Part shown: positions 1-14,545 of the stretch, piece by piece
How the letters are laid out: the number at the start of each line of letters is the position of its first letter
How positions within the stretch are numbered: the stretch's first letter is position 1
Assembly: GCF_022565475.1 (NCBI RefSeq)
Contig: NZ_JAIUMR010000002.1
Span: 286,398-350,397 of the forward strand
Direction of reading: 5' to 3'
From: Aliidiomarina sp.
Lineage (GTDB): Bacteria > Pseudomonadota > Gammaproteobacteria > Enterobacterales > Alteromonadaceae
Length of the DNA: 64,000 bases
Notes under the pieces: model-generated
The model's input: only the letters and a program-made list of their open reading frames with translations
Told to the model about the DNA's origin: nothing
Databases searched by the model: none
Position numbers and translations under genes: made by a program

Positions 1-1
1 A

Positions 2-217
2 ACCTATTATGAAGTGCTTGAAGTCTGGCAAGGCCCTACCGGCTTGTTGCGTATGCGCTTAGATAACGATCAAGTGTGGGCGCAAGTCAGTTCTGGCGAC
101 CGTATGCAAATTCGTGAAGGACAGCGTTACTTTATCGAGCCGGGGCGCATGAGTAATAGTTTCTTTATCGGCGCAGACAATAGTAACCGACGTATGCGAG
201 TGCAACTGCAGCGTTAA
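2..217 (+). CDS. C-terminal fragment of a hypothetical protein (5' end outside window)
   Basis: The reading frame is open to the left edge of the window, so only the last 71 codons are visible. The readable part has the pattern RMRLDNDQVW, then a basic stretch and a final RRMRVQLQR. From memory this resembles the SH3-like C-terminal domain common in small secreted hypothetical proteins of marine gammaproteobacteria; that is recall, not a search. An internal GTG at 14 is an unlikely start because the frame continues upstream of it. The TAA stop shares one base with the ATG of tatD, so the two are probably cotranscribed. No function can be assigned. Confidence 0.6.
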   Translation, partial: TYYEVLEVWQGPTGLLRMRLDNDQVWAQVSSGDRMQIREGQRYFIEPGRMSNSFFIGADNSNRRMRVQLQR

Positions 218-1015
218 TGATGATGCACTGGACGGATGTCGGCGTTAATTTAACCGCAGCCTCACTGGCAATGAAAGCCGCTGAGGTTGTGGCTGGTGCG
301 CACGCTGCTGGTGTGACACGACTGGTGTTAATTGGCACGTCGGTGGCGGAAAGTGAAAAGGCTGCCGAACTGGCACATCGATTCTCAGGCTGTGTCAGCA
401 CCGCAGGGATTCACCCCCACGATGCAGCGCAAGCTGATGACAACTTCCAAAGCCAGCTCGTTCAATTACTGACCCATGAGCAGGTGCGCGCGATAGGCGA
501 ATGCGGACTCGATTATAATCGTAACTATTCACCGCCAGACGTCCAGCGGAAAATTTTTGCCGCCCAGCTTGAATTGGCTGCTGAATTGCAACTACCCGTC
601 TATTTACACGAACGCGAGGCGATTCGCGATCAACTCGACATTCTCGACCGTTACCTCGATAAAATTCCTGCAGCGGTGGCCCATTGTTTTACCGGCACAG
701 CATATGAACTGGCGGCCTACCAAGAGCGCGGTTTATATATCGGTGTGACCGGTTGGGTCTGTGACGAGCGCCGCGGCCAAGCGTTGCAAGCGGCCGTGCC
801 GGATATCGCCGCGGATCGCTTGTTATTAGAAACCGATGCGCCCTACTTAATGCCACGCACGATTCGTCCGCGTCCGAAATCTCGTAACAATACCCCCGCC
901 AACTTACCTTGGGTTGCGGAGCGCGTGGCACAACTGCGAGCGTGTTCGTTGACTGAACTCGCGGCACAAACCAACGCGAATGCTGAACGGCTGTTTGGAG
1001 CTTGGGAGCCAATCG

Positions 1016-1023
<8 letters not shown>
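217..1023 (+). CDS. tatD: TatD family metal-dependent DNase
   Basis: This 268-residue protein belongs to the TatD hydrolase family, cytoplasmic metal-dependent 3'-5' deoxyribonucleases of the amidohydrolase fold linked to DNA repair and fragmentation. It opens with DVGVNL, the TatD-type variant of the family HxH site. Visible downstream are GIHPHDA near 64-70, GECGLDYNR with Glu95, HEREA with His131, HCFTG with His156 and ETDAPY with Asp207, the expected metal and catalytic positions. Length is normal (E. coli TatD is about 260). Three ATG codons stand in a row at 217, 220 and 223, so the exact start is uncertain by two residues. It overlaps the upstream gene by one base and the downstream cyclase by eight, implying translational coupling. 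Confidence 0.93.
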
Positions 1024-5347
<4,324 letters not shown>

Positions 5348-5373
5348 CGGTTAGGCTCCTTCCCTTGGTGTGA

Positions 5374-6639
5374 TTAGTGCTTACGTTGACGCGGTCCTGA
5401 GTGACGACGATTATGTTCGCGACCACTTTGCAACCGACGTTTTTGCGGTATATGTGGGCGCGTTAAATCGTTCAACAAGGCATCCGGGTTGTATTTCGTC
5501 ACTGGAATTTCATGTTGGATATATTTTTCGATCGCCGGTAAGTTGTAGACATACTCTTCGCAAGCAAAGCTAATCGCTTTACCGGAAGCGCCCGCCCGAC
5601 CGGTTCGACCGATGCGATGTACATAGTCTTCACAGTCGTCCGGCAAATCGAAATTGAAAACGTGACTCACAGCGGGAATATGTAAACCTCGGGCCGCGAC
5701 ATCGGTGGCGACGAGAATGTCGATTTTACCTTGGGTGAAGTCTTCCAAAATACGCAAGCGTTTGCGTTGCGGTACGTCACCGGTAAGCAAGCCGACACGA
5801 TGTTTGTCAGCTAATAACCAATGGTAAATTAAACTACAGCCATGCTTCGTATTACTAAACACAATTGCTTTGTCTGGCCAGTCTTCTTCCATGAGTGTCA
5901 GCAATAACTTAATTTTATCTTGTTTGGATGGATAAAAAAGTTCTTCTTCAATCCGTGCACCGGTCATTTGCTCGGGTTCGATTTCGACACTGGCAGGGTC
6001 GTTCATCTGCTCGTATGCCAATTCGCGAACGCGGAATGACAGGGTGGCTGAGAATAGCAAGTTCAAACGCTCTTCCGCTGGCGGCATTTTGCGCAACATA
6101 TAGCGAACGTCATCAATGAAGCCTAAATCGTACATGCGATCCGCTTCGTCAAGCACCACGACGTCAATGTTATCGAGCTGATAGGCGCCTTGCTTGTAAT
6201 AGTCGATTAAACGACCGCAAGTACCAATCAGGACGTCCACGCCCTCTTGTAATTCGGCGCGCTGCGAGTCATAGCCTTCACCGCCATAGACAACAGACAT
6301 TTTCAGTCCACAGCTTGCGGCGATGGCTTCTGCGTCGTTGGCGATCTGCACCGCGAGCTCGCGGGTTGGAGCCATAACGAGCGCACGAGGCTGCGTTTCA
6401 TCCGGTTTTCGCTTCGGCTGTGTCATTAAATGGTTGAATAATGCGACGAGAAAAGCGATAGTTTTCCCGGTGCCGGTCTGTGCTTGACCAGCCACGTCTT
6501 TGCCCTGCAATGCAATCGGCAAGCTCATGGCTTGGATTGGTGTACAGTACTCGTAGCCGATTTGATTTAATGCATCCAGCACTTTAGGATGCAGACCCAA
6601 CGCGGCAAATTGGGTTTCTGTTAGATGTTTTTTACTCAT
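5374..6639 (-). CDS. rhlB: ATP-dependent RNA helicase RhlB
   Basis: A DEAD-box RNA helicase of 421 residues, the length of E. coli RhlB, which unwinds RNA for the RNase E degradosome. Motifs in order: Q motif (CTPIQ, 32-36), Walker A AQTGTGKT (53-60), [15 protein letters not shown] (DEAD at 164-167), SAT (197-199), VATDVAARG and [10 protein letters not shown]. The C-terminal tail is very basic ([18 protein letters not shown]), as expected for the RNA- and RNase-E-contacting tail of RhlB. It is divergent from trxA and upstream of gppA, the same local order as in Enterobacteria, which separates it from RhlE or SrmB. Confidence 0.94.
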   Translation of the reverse strand: MSKKHLTETQFAALGLHPKVLDALNQIGYEYCTPIQAMSLPIALQGKDVAGQAQTGTGKTIAFLVALFNHLMTQPKRKPDETQPRALVMAPTRELAVQIANDAEAIAASCGLKMSVVYGGEGYDSQRAELQEGVDVLIGTCGRLIDYYKQGAYQLDNIDVVVLDEADRMYDLGFIDDVRYMLRKMPPAEERLNLLFSATLSFRVRELAYEQMNDPASVEIEPEQMTGARIEEELFYPSKQDKIKLLLTLMEEDWPDKAIVFSNTKHGCSLIYHWLLADKHRVGLLTGDVPQRKRLRILEDFTQGKIDILVATDVAARGLHIPAVSHVFNFDLPDDCEDYVHRIGRTGRAGASGKAISFACEEYVYNLPAIEKYIQHEIPVTKYNPDALLNDLTRPHIPQKRRLQSGREHNRRHSGPRQRKH

Positions 6640-6659
6640 AGGTTGTGAGTTTAACAGTT

Positions 6660-6688
6660 TAGACTTGTAATAAAAAACAGAATATAAT
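6660..6688 (+). promoter_or_regulatory. Candidate sigma-70 promoter of trxA
   Basis: A perfect TATAAT at 6683-6688 lies 17 bases after TAGACT (6660-6665), a 4/6 match to the -35 consensus. It sits 51 bases before the trxA ATG in the divergent rhlB-trxA spacer. Read by eye only. Confidence 0.55.
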
Positions 6689-6739
6689 GAGCCGCGTTAA
6701 AAATATATAGAAACGCATGCAACCGATTGGAGATGCAAC

Positions 6740-7066
6740 ATGAGTGACAAGATTGTTCAGCTAAGCGACGATAGCTTTGAAGCGGACGTACTATCGGCTG
6801 ACCAGCCTGTATTGGTTGACTTCTGGGCTGAATGGTGTGGTCCGTGCAAGATGATCGCGCCGATCCTGGACGAAGTCGCAGAAGAATTTGCCGGTAAATT
6901 GAAAATTGGCAAATTAAATGTCGACCATAACAACCAAACACCTCCGAAGTACGGTATTCGCGGTATTCCTACGCTGTTACTGTTCAAAAACGGTGAAGTG
7001 GTTGGCACCAAGGTAGGTGCTTTGTCAAAAACACAACTAGCAGAGTTCTTAAACGAACACGTCTAA
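6740..7066 (+). CDS. trxA: Thioredoxin 1
   Basis: A 108-residue cytoplasmic thioredoxin that reduces protein disulfides with electrons from thioredoxin reductase. It has the WCGPCK active site at 32-37, the buried Asp in VDFWAEW, and the cis-proline loop GIPT with Pro77. Length matches E. coli TrxA (109). A GGAG Shine-Dalgarno lies at 6729-6732 and a good promoter is upstream. It is divergent from rhlB and followed by rho, as in enterics. Confidence 0.97.
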   Translation: MSDKIVQLSDDSFEADVLSADQPVLVDFWAEWCGPCKMIAPILDEVAEEFAGKLKIGKLNVDHNNQTPPKYGIRGIPTLLLFKNGEVVGTKVGALSKTQLAEFLNEHV

Positions 7067-7304
7067 GTTTGTGATTTGACCTTGGTAAGTGTGCTGCAAA
7101 CTCAAACGGCCCTTACCCGTTCGAATTGTTAGGAATGCCTCTGCGCTCAACTTGTGCGACATTGCGTAAAAATGCGGTGCAGAGGCGTTTAAAAACTGGA
7201 CGATTTTTATTTTTAGTGTTACTTTTAATTCCGCAGCACTTCTGAAGCCTCTCTTGCAATCTTTTCGTGTTCAGTTTTAGTCAGCAGTTTTCTTGCAATG
7301 ACAG
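7067..7304. other. trxA-rho spacer with one long-range hairpin
   Basis: No gene is evident here. GCCTCTGC (7137-7144) can pair with GCAGAGGC (7179-7186) across about 34 bases, and an A/T-rich stretch follows, so it may be a weak terminator or part of the rho leader RNA. Together with the leader ORF, the distance from trxA to the rho start is 441 bases, room for a long untranslated leader of the kind used for rho autoregulation in E. coli. Confidence 0.35.
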
Positions 7305-7511
7305 GTGCAAAATCCCATGCGCTGCGCTCAGCGAACCATTCTCTCGCTGAACAGAAATCCGAAATTTTACTTTGAACGTTTTCGTAGATTGAGTCTGAGG
7401 CCGAAACGACGAAGTCAGGATAAAGAGCTAACTCAAATCATCTTTCAACATATGCGACGCTGGGTTTCAGCGATCGTGCAGGTAAAACCACAAAAAACCT
7501 ACCCATTATGA
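7305..7511 (+). CDS. Possible leader ORF of rho, overlapping the rho start
   Basis: An open frame of up to 68 codons (GTG at 7305, or ATG at 7317) ends in TGA at 7509-7511, making a 4-base ATGA overlap with the rho start. The product is rich in Arg and Lys (for example [13 protein letters not shown]) and matches no family I know. The rho ATG has no purine-rich ribosome site within 15 bases (the nearest bases are ACCTACCCATT), so rho translation could depend on termination of this frame. E. coli also has a short rhoL leader frame, but not this sequence. It may still be a chance ORF in the leader RNA. Confidence 0.35.
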   Translation: MQNPMRCAQRTILSLNRNPKFYFERFRRLSLRPKRRSQDKELTQIIFQHMRRWVSAIVQVKPQKTYPL

Positions 7512-8770
7512 ATCTAACCGAACTAAAAAATAAACCCGTAAATGAATTAGTAAACTTGGCCGCTGAAATGGGCCTCGAGAACATGGCGCGTCTGCGTAAG
7601 CAAGACATTATCTTCGCAATTTTGAAAGCACACTCAAAAAGCGGTGAAGATATTTTTGGTGACGGCGCACTCGAGATTCTTCAGGATGGATTTGGTTTCC
7701 TGCGTTCTGCAGATTCGTCTTACCTCGCTGGGCCGGATGACATTTATGTCTCGCCAAGCCAAATTCGTCGTTTCAACTTACGCACAGGTGACACGGTCGC
7801 CGGTAAAATTCGACCGCCGAAGGATGGCGAGCGTTATTTTGCGTTGTTGAAGATTCGCGAAGTTAACTTCGATAAACCAGAAAACTCACGCAACAAAATT
7901 TTATTTGAGAACTTAACCCCGTTACATGCCAACGAACGTTTGCGCATGGAGCGTGGTAATGGTTCAACCGAAGACATCACCGCCCGTATTTTGGATTTAG
8001 CTGCGCCAATCGGTAAAGGTCAACGTGGCTTGATTGTCGCGCCGCCGAAAGCCGGTAAAACGTTATTGCTGCAGAACATCGCTCAGTCTATTGCCGCAAA
8101 TCACCCAGAGTGTGAGCTGATGGTGCTGCTCATTGACGAACGTCCTGAAGAAGTCACCGAAATGCATCGCCTCGTCAAAGGTGAAGTTGTGGCGTCAACG
8201 TTTGACGAGCCAGCAAGCCGTCACGTACAAGTGGCGGAAATGGTCATTGAGAAAGCCAAACGCTTGGTTGAGCACAAGAAAGACGTGGTCATTCTGCTCG
8301 ACTCGATTACCCGTTTAGCGCGTGCCTACAACACCGTGATTCCAAGCTCAGGTAAAGTGTTAACCGGTGGTGTTGATGCCAACGCCCTGCACAAGCCGAA
8401 GCGCTTTTTCGGCGCAGCGCGGAATGTTGAAGAGGGTGGTTCATTGACCATCATCGCGACTGCGTTGATTGACACTGGGTCGAAAATGGATGAAGTAATT
8501 TACGAAGAATTTAAGGGTACCGGTAACATGGAACTCCACTTAAACCGTAAGATTGCTGAAAAACGCGTTTTCCCAGCCATCGACTACAACCGTTCAGGTA
8601 CGCGTCGTGAAGAGTTACTGACGACGCCAGACGAGCTGCAAAAGATGTGGATTCTGCGCAAAATCGTCCATCCAATGGGCGAAATCGAAGCCATGGAATT
8701 CATCATCGATAAATTGAGCATGACCAAAACCAATGACGAATTCTTCGACTCCATGAAACGTTCGAAGTAA
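7508..8770 (+). CDS. rho: Transcription termination factor Rho
   Basis: Hexameric RNA-DNA helicase that ends transcription at unstructured C-rich RNA. The 420-residue protein has the N-terminal helix bundle (1-47), a cold-shock-like RNA-binding domain with GFGFLRS (61-67), Walker A APPKAGKT (178-185), Walker B with VILLDS (Asp265), and the R-loop region of Rho ATPases. Length is essentially that of E. coli Rho (419). It begins inside the stop codon of an upstream leader ORF, lacks a clear Shine-Dalgarno, and is followed by a strong intrinsic terminator. Confidence 0.97.
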   Translation: MNLTELKNKPVNELVNLAAEMGLENMARLRKQDIIFAILKAHSKSGEDIFGDGALEILQDGFGFLRSADSSYLAGPDDIYVSPSQIRRFNLRTGDTVAGKIRPPKDGERYFALLKIREVNFDKPENSRNKILFENLTPLHANERLRMERGNGSTEDITARILDLAAPIGKGQRGLIVAPPKAGKTLLLQNIAQSIAANHPECELMVLLIDERPEEVTEMHRLVKGEVVASTFDEPASRHVQVAEMVIEKAKRLVEHKKDVVILLDSITRLARAYNTVIPSSGKVLTGGVDANALHKPKRFFGAARNVEEGGSLTIIATALIDTGSKMDEVIYEEFKGTGNMELHLNRKIAEKRVFPAIDYNRSGTRREELLTTPDELQKMWILRKIVHPMGEIEAMEFIIDKLSMTKTNDEFFDSMKRSK

Positions 8771-8786
8771 TTCTTTCTGCTCGATT

Positions 8787-8823
8787 AAAACCCAGTCATT
8801 GTGATCGCATGACTGGGTTTTTG
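8787..8823 (+). terminator. Intrinsic terminator after rho
   Basis: AAACCCAGTCAT (8788-8799) pairs perfectly with ATGACTGGGTTT (8809-8820) around a nine-base loop, ending in a run of five T. Confidence 0.92.
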
Positions 8824-8924
8824 CTTATATAAAGCGTGATTACGCCGTTCCGAAGCGGACATGTTCAACCCCGAGTAGTAAAGCTGATATACTTCAATCC
8901 ACAACGACTAACTTGGCAGCCTTC

Positions 8925-10397
8925 ATGAAATATCGTGATTTACGGGATTTTATTGCCCAACTCGAAGCGCGCGGTGAACTGAAGCGCATTTCGCAAGAAA
9001 TCGACCCTTATTTAGAGATGACTGAAATTGCAGACCGGACCTTGAAAGCCGGTGGGCCAGCACTTTTATTTGAAAATCCCAAAGGTCACAACATCCCCGT
9101 GCTGGCGAATTTGTTTGGTACACCGGAACGGGTCGCGATGGGGATGGGGCAAACGGATGTTGCGGCATTGCGTGAGGTCGGCAAGCTCTTGGCTTATTTG
9201 AAAGAGCCTGAGCCACCGGCTGGTTTTAAAGATGCCATGAGTAAGCTGCCCCTATTGAAGAAAGTGCTGTCGATGGCGCCAAAAGTCCTCAAAAAAGCGC
9301 CGTGCCAAGAGGTTGTGCTCAGTGGTGATGACGTTGACTTAACGCAAATTCCAATTCAGCATTGCTGGCCTGACGATGTTGCGCCACTGGTGACTTGGGG
9401 ACTAACCGTCACTAAGGGGCCCCTAAAGAAACGCCAGAATCTCGGTATTTATCGTCAGCAGTTGATCGCCAAGAACAAGCTCATTATGCGCTGGTTAAGT
9501 CACCGTGGTGGCGCTCTCGATTTTCGTGAGTTCTGTCAGCAGAATCCGGGACAACGTTTCCCCGTAGCGGTTGCCTTAGGCGCAGACCCGGCGACCATTT
9601 TGGGTGCGGTGACACCGGTACCGGATACCTTGTCTGAATATGCATTCGCTGGCTTATTACGGGATAGCAAAACCGAAGTGGTGAAGTGTCTTAGCAATGA
9701 TTTGCAAGTTCCGGCAAGTGCCGAGTTTGTCCTCGAAGGTTACATTGAGCCCGGTGAAATGGCGGCGGAAGGTCCGTATGGTGACCATACCGGCTACTAC
9801 AATGAAGTGGATAATTTTCCAGTCTTTACGGTTACCCATATCACCCATCGCCGAGACCCGATTTATCACAGCACTTATACCGGACGGCCACCGGATGAGC
9901 CGGCGATTCTCGGTGTGGCATTAAATGAAGTATTTGTTCCGATTCTGCAAAAGCAGTTTCCAGAAATCGTCGATTTCTACTTACCGCCAGAAGGCTGTTC
10001 TTATCGCATGGCGGTGGTGACCATGAAGAAATCCTACCCGGGTCATGCCAAACGGGTCATGCTTGGCGTATGGTCGTTTTTACGTCAATTCATGTATACC
10101 AAGTTTGTGATTGTCTGTGATGACGATGTCAATGCGCGCGATTGGAAAGATGTGATTTGGGCGATTACGACGCGGATGGATCCGGCGCGCGATACCGTCA
10201 TGATCGAGAATACACCAATTGATTATCTTGATTTTGCGTCACCGGTGTCTGGCTTAGGTTCGAAAATGGGCTTAGATGCAACCAATAAATGGCCGGGCGA
10301 AACTGACCGGGAGTGGGGCACTCCGATTGTGATGGACGATAACGTGAAGCAACGTGTCGATGAACTGTGGGACGAACTTGGCATTATGGATTCTTAA
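8925..10397 (+). CDS. ubiD: 4-hydroxy-3-polyprenylbenzoate decarboxylase
   Basis: UbiD removes the carboxyl group of 4-hydroxy-3-polyprenylbenzoate in ubiquinone synthesis, using prenylated FMN made by UbiX. The 490-residue protein tracks recalled E. coli UbiD closely along its length, for example [43 protein letters not shown] and [11 protein letters not shown]; the Glu-Arg-Glu catalytic region is in place. I chose the ATG at 8925 because homologues begin MKY.DLRDF; an upstream TTG at 8913 would add four residues. The gene lies three bases before fre, the same pairing as in E. coli. Confidence 0.95.
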   Translation: MKYRDLRDFIAQLEARGELKRISQEIDPYLEMTEIADRTLKAGGPALLFENPKGHNIPVLANLFGTPERVAMGMGQTDVAALREVGKLLAYLKEPEPPAGFKDAMSKLPLLKKVLSMAPKVLKKAPCQEVVLSGDDVDLTQIPIQHCWPDDVAPLVTWGLTVTKGPLKKRQNLGIYRQQLIAKNKLIMRWLSHRGGALDFREFCQQNPGQRFPVAVALGADPATILGAVTPVPDTLSEYAFAGLLRDSKTEVVKCLSNDLQVPASAEFVLEGYIEPGEMAAEGPYGDHTGYYNEVDNFPVFTVTHITHRRDPIYHSTYTGRPPDEPAILGVALNEVFVPILQKQFPEIVDFYLPPEGCSYRMAVVTMKKSYPGHAKRVMLGVWSFLRQFMYTKFVIVCDDDVNARDWKDVIWAITTRMDPARDTVMIENTPIDYLDFASPVSGLGSKMGLDATNKWPGETDREWGTPIVMDDNVKQRVDELWDELGIMDS

Positions 10398-10400
10398 TTA

Positions 10401-11102
10401 ATGAAGCAATTAGTAGCGAACGTTAGGCGCTGTGAGCCATTGAATGGATTTGTCTATTTAGTGGAATTGGAGCTGCCAGAGCCGGTGGAGTTTATCGCTG
10501 GACAATATTTAACTGTCGTCATGGGCGAGCGTGACGAACGACCTTTTTCAATTGCTTCGACACCAGCCGAAAAGCGTTACCTCCAACTGCATATTGGTGC
10601 TGCGCCAGACAATCCGTATGCTTGGGAAGTGATTGAAAAAATTCGTCACGATGGAGTGCTAACGATTAAAGTACCCGCGGGTGATGCGGGTTACGCTCCA
10701 ACCAGTGAACGTCCCTTAATGCTTATCGCGGGGGGCACCGGTTTTTCCTATACTTGGTCGATACTACAACAGCATTTAGCCAGTTCAAGTGAACGAAATG
10801 TAGAGCTCTATTGGGGTGGCAAGCAACCTCAAGATCTTTATTTTCATGACCGGCTGCGCGCACTAGCCGCCAGTGACAAGCGCTTTACTTATAGCCCGGT
10901 CGTTGAGTCCTCGGCGCAAGCAGGTTGGGGCGGCTTTACTGGCTTAGTGATCCCTACGGTACTTGCAGAAACCGCTAATTTAGCTAATTATGATATTTAT
11001 ATTGCTGGGCGTTTTGAAATGGTGCGTGTTGCGCGTGATGCGTTTACGGCAGCCGGTTTGCCCCGCGACCAATTGTTTGGCGATGCGCTCGCATTTATTT
11101 GA
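10401..11102 (+). CDS. fre: NAD(P)H-flavin reductase
   Basis: A 233-residue ferredoxin-NADP reductase-fold enzyme that supplies reduced flavins. The flavin-binding RPFSIAST (residues 47-54) and the NAD(P)H-binding IAGGTGFSY are present, and the C terminus follows Fre/LuxG proteins. It lies three bases after ubiD as in enterics, so the two are cotranscribed. Distinction from the closely related LuxG depends on context: there is no lux operon here. Confidence 0.93.
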   Translation: MKQLVANVRRCEPLNGFVYLVELELPEPVEFIAGQYLTVVMGERDERPFSIASTPAEKRYLQLHIGAAPDNPYAWEVIEKIRHDGVLTIKVPAGDAGYAPTSERPLMLIAGGTGFSYTWSILQQHLASSSERNVELYWGGKQPQDLYFHDRLRALAASDKRFTYSPVVESSAQAGWGGFTGLVIPTVLAETANLANYDIYIAGRFEMVRVARDAFTAAGLPRDQLFGDALAFI

Positions 11103-11137
11103 CGTCTACACGACAGTTGCGGCTGTTAAGGTAACCG

Positions 11138-12100
11138 ATGGTCGATTTTTGGCAACGAAAGCTAGCACTGAAAACGTTCATCATGGCATTAGCGATAATG
11201 CTCGTCACAGCGTGTGGTAAACGCGATCGCGACACCACCAATCTTGTCGGGAATTCATGGTTAGGTTATCAACCATTCTATTTACAGCACCATCTACACC
11301 GTGAACAACAACCGTCAGACATTAGCGTAACCATGCTAATGTCTGACGTTAGTGTTATTCGCATGCTCACCAATGAAGCCGCTGGGGCGGCTATGCTGAG
11401 CCTCGATAACGCCATCGCCTTGCAAAGTCTGACGGCATTAGATCTCTGTGTTGCCTTGGTGATGTCGCATTCTGTTGGTGCCGATGCAATTTTGCTGCAC
11501 CCGAATTTCGTTAGCTATCTTGACTCCGAGGAACCAATTCGCGTGGGCATGGAAGACAGTGCTCTGTCTCGCTATATGCTTTCACGCTGGCTCGAACATA
11601 CGCAAATTGACCCACGCCGGATTGAGCGTCGTATCGTCTTACCTAACACGCACCTCGATGAGTTTGCACGGGGCAACTTCGATGTGGTGGTCGCCTACGC
11701 ACCTTTTGCCCAGCGTCTCGAACAATTGGGCGCAACCGCTATTTTCACTAGCCTCGATATCCCCAATGAAATTGTCGATATCGTCGTCGTTCGTCAGCAG
11801 GTGTGGCAGCGCGAACGCGATAAGTTACTGGCTCTGGTTACTCGCAGTTGGGATCAAGCACTTGCGGCGCTGCAAACACAAGAACTGCAGACCATGAAAT
11901 ACCTTGAGATTTTGACCGAACTTGATGGGCAACAGCTGCAAACTGTGATGGGCTTAGTGCAGTTCTACACCGCCGATGAAAGTCGCGTCGCTTTGGTCTC
12001 AGACTATCCCCAATGGTTTGCCACGGTTGCGGAAAACTTAGTCAAAGCTGGAGTGCAACAAGTTACGCGCGACCTACCTGTTTGTGATGGTGTGTTATGA
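11138..12100 (+). CDS. Periplasmic-binding-like lipoprotein (NMT1/SsuA type) paired with c-di-GMP enzyme
   Basis: A 320-residue predicted lipoprotein: hydrophobic signal (12-22) and lipobox VTAC with Cys26. The mature part looks like a class-II periplasmic binding protein of the NMT1/SsuA/THI5-like family, with patterns such as NSWLGYQPFYLQ near the start, a central AAMLSLDNAIAL and FDVVVAYAP. No ABC permease or ATPase is nearby. Its stop overlaps the start of the PAS-GGDEF-EAL gene in ATGA, so I infer it is the ligand-sensing partner of that membrane protein rather than a transporter component. The ligand is unknown. It starts 35 bases after fre and could belong to that operon or have its own promoter. 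Confidence 0.75.
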   Translation: MVDFWQRKLALKTFIMALAIMLVTACGKRDRDTTNLVGNSWLGYQPFYLQHHLHREQQPSDISVTMLMSDVSVIRMLTNEAAGAAMLSLDNAIALQSLTALDLCVALVMSHSVGADAILLHPNFVSYLDSEEPIRVGMEDSALSRYMLSRWLEHTQIDPRRIERRIVLPNTHLDEFARGNFDVVVAYAPFAQRLEQLGATAIFTSLDIPNEIVDIVVVRQQVWQRERDKLLALVTRSWDQALAALQTQELQTMKYLEILTELDGQQLQTVMGLVQFYTADESRVALVSDYPQWFATVAENLVKAGVQQVTRDLPVCDGVL

Positions 12101-14535
12101 GAAGACTACCGCTGTGGCAACGGCTTAGTGTGCAAATCACGGTACCGATTCTGTTGCTCATTACGCTGTCATTTATGAGCATGACGTACTTTTTATCGCG
12201 TGATCAACAAGCCGATGCCTATGCGCGCGCTGAAATCGAATTGCGCTCGATGTTAGTGGTCGCCCAAGGCTCACTGAATCGAATTATGTCGCTTGACCGC
12301 CCCGACTCCGTTGCTGAAATACTTAGCGAGATGTACGTCCATCCGCGGATTCGTAATGCTGCAATTATCGACTCAGATTTTCAACTGATGCACTATTATG
12401 TTGTCAATCAAATACGTCCTGAGTTGCAAAAGTTTGTTGGCGAGTTATCTCACGAAGCTTTAGGTAGAGCTTTTCAGACAGGAATGACCATTATTGAGTA
12501 TCACCCGGAGCATAAACACTTTCTGGCACTGGTGCCAATATTACCCGGGGCCGTTCTTGATGCGGGGCTTACCCGCAATGTGTTGGTGCTCGAGTATGCG
12601 TATGACCATGAAGCAATTGGCTTACATACCTTTGATGTTCGCGATAACCTGCTGATCTTCGGCCTTCTCGTCGGTCTCGGTTTCTTACTGTGGTTAGGCT
12701 TGTATCTTGGTGTAAACCGACCGATTCGGGCGATGGTGCAAGCCTCCTCTCAGCTCGCGCAGCGCCAACCGATCAGTATAACATTAAGTAAGCGTTATTA
12801 TAACGAGCTCGGTGTACTCTCGCGGGCGCTGCAAAAGGCTGCAAAAGCTAGGGATCGCTATGAGCGAGACTTGCAGCGGCTTTCCAGTGCAGTAGAGCAA
12901 AGCAGCGACAGTATATTGATTACCGACCTAGACGGCAAAATCGAGTATGTGAACCAAGCGTTTTTAGAAAGCACGGGCTATTCTCGGGTCGAACTGATTG
13001 GCGAGAACCCAAATGTATTGGCGTCTGGACGCACGCCAGCGGCCACCTATGAAAGTTTATGGCAGACATTGCGAGCAGGAGAAACCTGGCGTGGGGAATT
13101 GTTTAATCAAACACGTGACGGAACTGAATTACGCGAATGGGTGACGATTTCTCCCTTGCGCAATGAGCACGGTGAAATCAATTATTATCTAGCGACGAAG
13201 CAGAATATCACCGAGAAACGCGCTTCCGAGGAACGGATTCATTTTCTTGCTTATTTTGACCAATTAACGGGGCTCGCCAATCGAGCATTAATAAAAGACC
13301 TGCTCGATCAGTTTATTGCGGAAGGTTCGAAAAGCCATCAGGGCGCAATTCTTCTGTTTGATTTAGACGGTATGCAACGTCTCAATGATGTGCGTGGTTT
13401 TGAGTTTGGTGATCAAGCGTTACTGACCGTCAGTGAGCGTCTTAAACGCGGGATTGACGGCTTTCATGGGGCGCAGCTTGGCAACCTCGGCGGTGATTTA
13501 TTTGTCGTGTTGCTGCCACCGAAATTTCCTTGCCAGGAGGTAAATCGTATTGCCGGCGACCTCGCTGAACGCTTGTTGGCCAGTATCGCGGAGCCGATGT
13601 CCATTAATGACGAGCCAGTGACACTGACCGCCAGCGCCGGATTAATTTATTACCCACATGCGCAAACGAATGCAGAGGAACTGTTGCGGTACACAGAGAC
13701 GGCCGTGTTTAAATCGAAACAGGCGGGTGGTAATCGCTGCACAGCCTATAGCGCAGATCTCAGCGCAGAAATTGAAACTCATTTTAACATTGACCGAGAT
13801 CTGCGTGCAGCAATCGGTACCGAGCAACTGCAACTTTACGTTCAGCCAAAACATTTAGTGACCGGCGAAATGGTTGGTGTGGAAGTTCTGTGTCGGTGGC
13901 AGCATCCAGAGCGCGGCTTTATTCCGCCAGATGTCTTTATCGCGGTTGCCGAAAAGTCTTCGTTAATCGTTAAACTCGGAGATTGGATTCAAGCGGAATC
14001 ACTGCGCTTACTGGCAAACTTGCCAGCGCCCCTGAATTTAGCCTTAAACATTAGTCCTCGGCAGTTCCGTCAGGAAGAATTTTCGACGCGATTGCAACAA
14101 GATCTTGAGTTGTCGGGTGCCGATCCGAAACGATTAACCATTGAGGTGACTGAAAACCTGCTCTTGGATGATGTCCATGCGGTGAGTGCAAAAATGCGCG
14201 AATTAAGTCGCCGTGGTATTGAGTTCTCCATTGATGATTTCGGTACCGGCTACTCGTCACTGAGTTACTTGAGTGACTTACCTCTGCAAGAGCTAAAAAT
14301 TGATCGCCATTTTGTTATGGGCATTGGCAATCCGCGCCAAGAAAAAATTGTCGACATGGTTATTTCAATGAGCGAGCACATGAATCTTCGCGTTGTCGCA
14401 GAAGGTGTCGAAACGAAAGAGCAGGTTGACTACCTGCTCGCCGAGTCTCCGCAAATCATTTGCCAAGGCTACTATTTCTCGAAGCCGTTGCCGGTTCAAA
14501 ATTTATCAGATTATATACACCATACTATGTCTTGA
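12097..14535 (+). CDS. Membrane HAMP-PAS-GGDEF-EAL protein, probable c-di-GMP phosphodiesterase
   Basis: 812 residues. Two membrane helices (about 13-34 and 184-206) enclose a periplasmic domain; then HAMP (about 207-260), PAS (about 268-375), GGDEF (about 385-535) and EAL (about 560-805). The GGDEF motif is altered to GGDLF, so cyclase activity is unlikely. The EAL domain keeps the catalytic signature: EVLCRWQHP, LNISPRQF, IEVTENLL, DDFGTGYSSLSYL, the Lys in LKIDRHFV and EGVET. I infer a phosphodiesterase with a regulatory GGDEF domain. The start overlaps the stop of the lipoprotein gene, suggesting that ligand binding in the periplasm controls c-di-GMP breakdown. Confidence 0.88.
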   Translation: MRRLPLWQRLSVQITVPILLLITLSFMSMTYFLSRDQQADAYARAEIELRSMLVVAQGSLNRIMSLDRPDSVAEILSEMYVHPRIRNAAIIDSDFQLMHYYVVNQIRPELQKFVGELSHEALGRAFQTGMTIIEYHPEHKHFLALVPILPGAVLDAGLTRNVLVLEYAYDHEAIGLHTFDVRDNLLIFGLLVGLGFLLWLGLYLGVNRPIRAMVQASSQLAQRQPISITLSKRYYNELGVLSRALQKAAKARDRYERDLQRLSSAVEQSSDSILITDLDGKIEYVNQAFLESTGYSRVELIGENPNVLASGRTPAATYESLWQTLRAGETWRGELFNQTRDGTELREWVTISPLRNEHGEINYYLATKQNITEKRASEERIHFLAYFDQLTGLANRALIKDLLDQFIAEGSKSHQGAILLFDLDGMQRLNDVRGFEFGDQALLTVSERLKRGIDGFHGAQLGNLGGDLFVVLLPPKFPCQEVNRIAGDLAERLLASIAEPMSINDEPVTLTASAGLIYYPHAQTNAEELLRYTETAVFKSKQAGGNRCTAYSADLSAEIETHFNIDRDLRAAIGTEQLQLYVQPKHLVTGEMVGVEVLCRWQHPERGFIPPDVFIAVAEKSSLIVKLGDWIQAESLRLLANLPAPLNLALNISPRQFRQEEFSTRLQQDLELSGADPKRLTIEVTENLLLDDVHAVSAKMRELSRRGIEFSIDDFGTGYSSLSYLSDLPLQELKIDRHFVMGIGNPRQEKIVDMVISMSEHMNLRVVAEGVETKEQVDYLLAESPQIICQGYYFSKPLPVQNLSDYIHHTMS

Positions 14536-14545
14536 TTAGTGAGGC

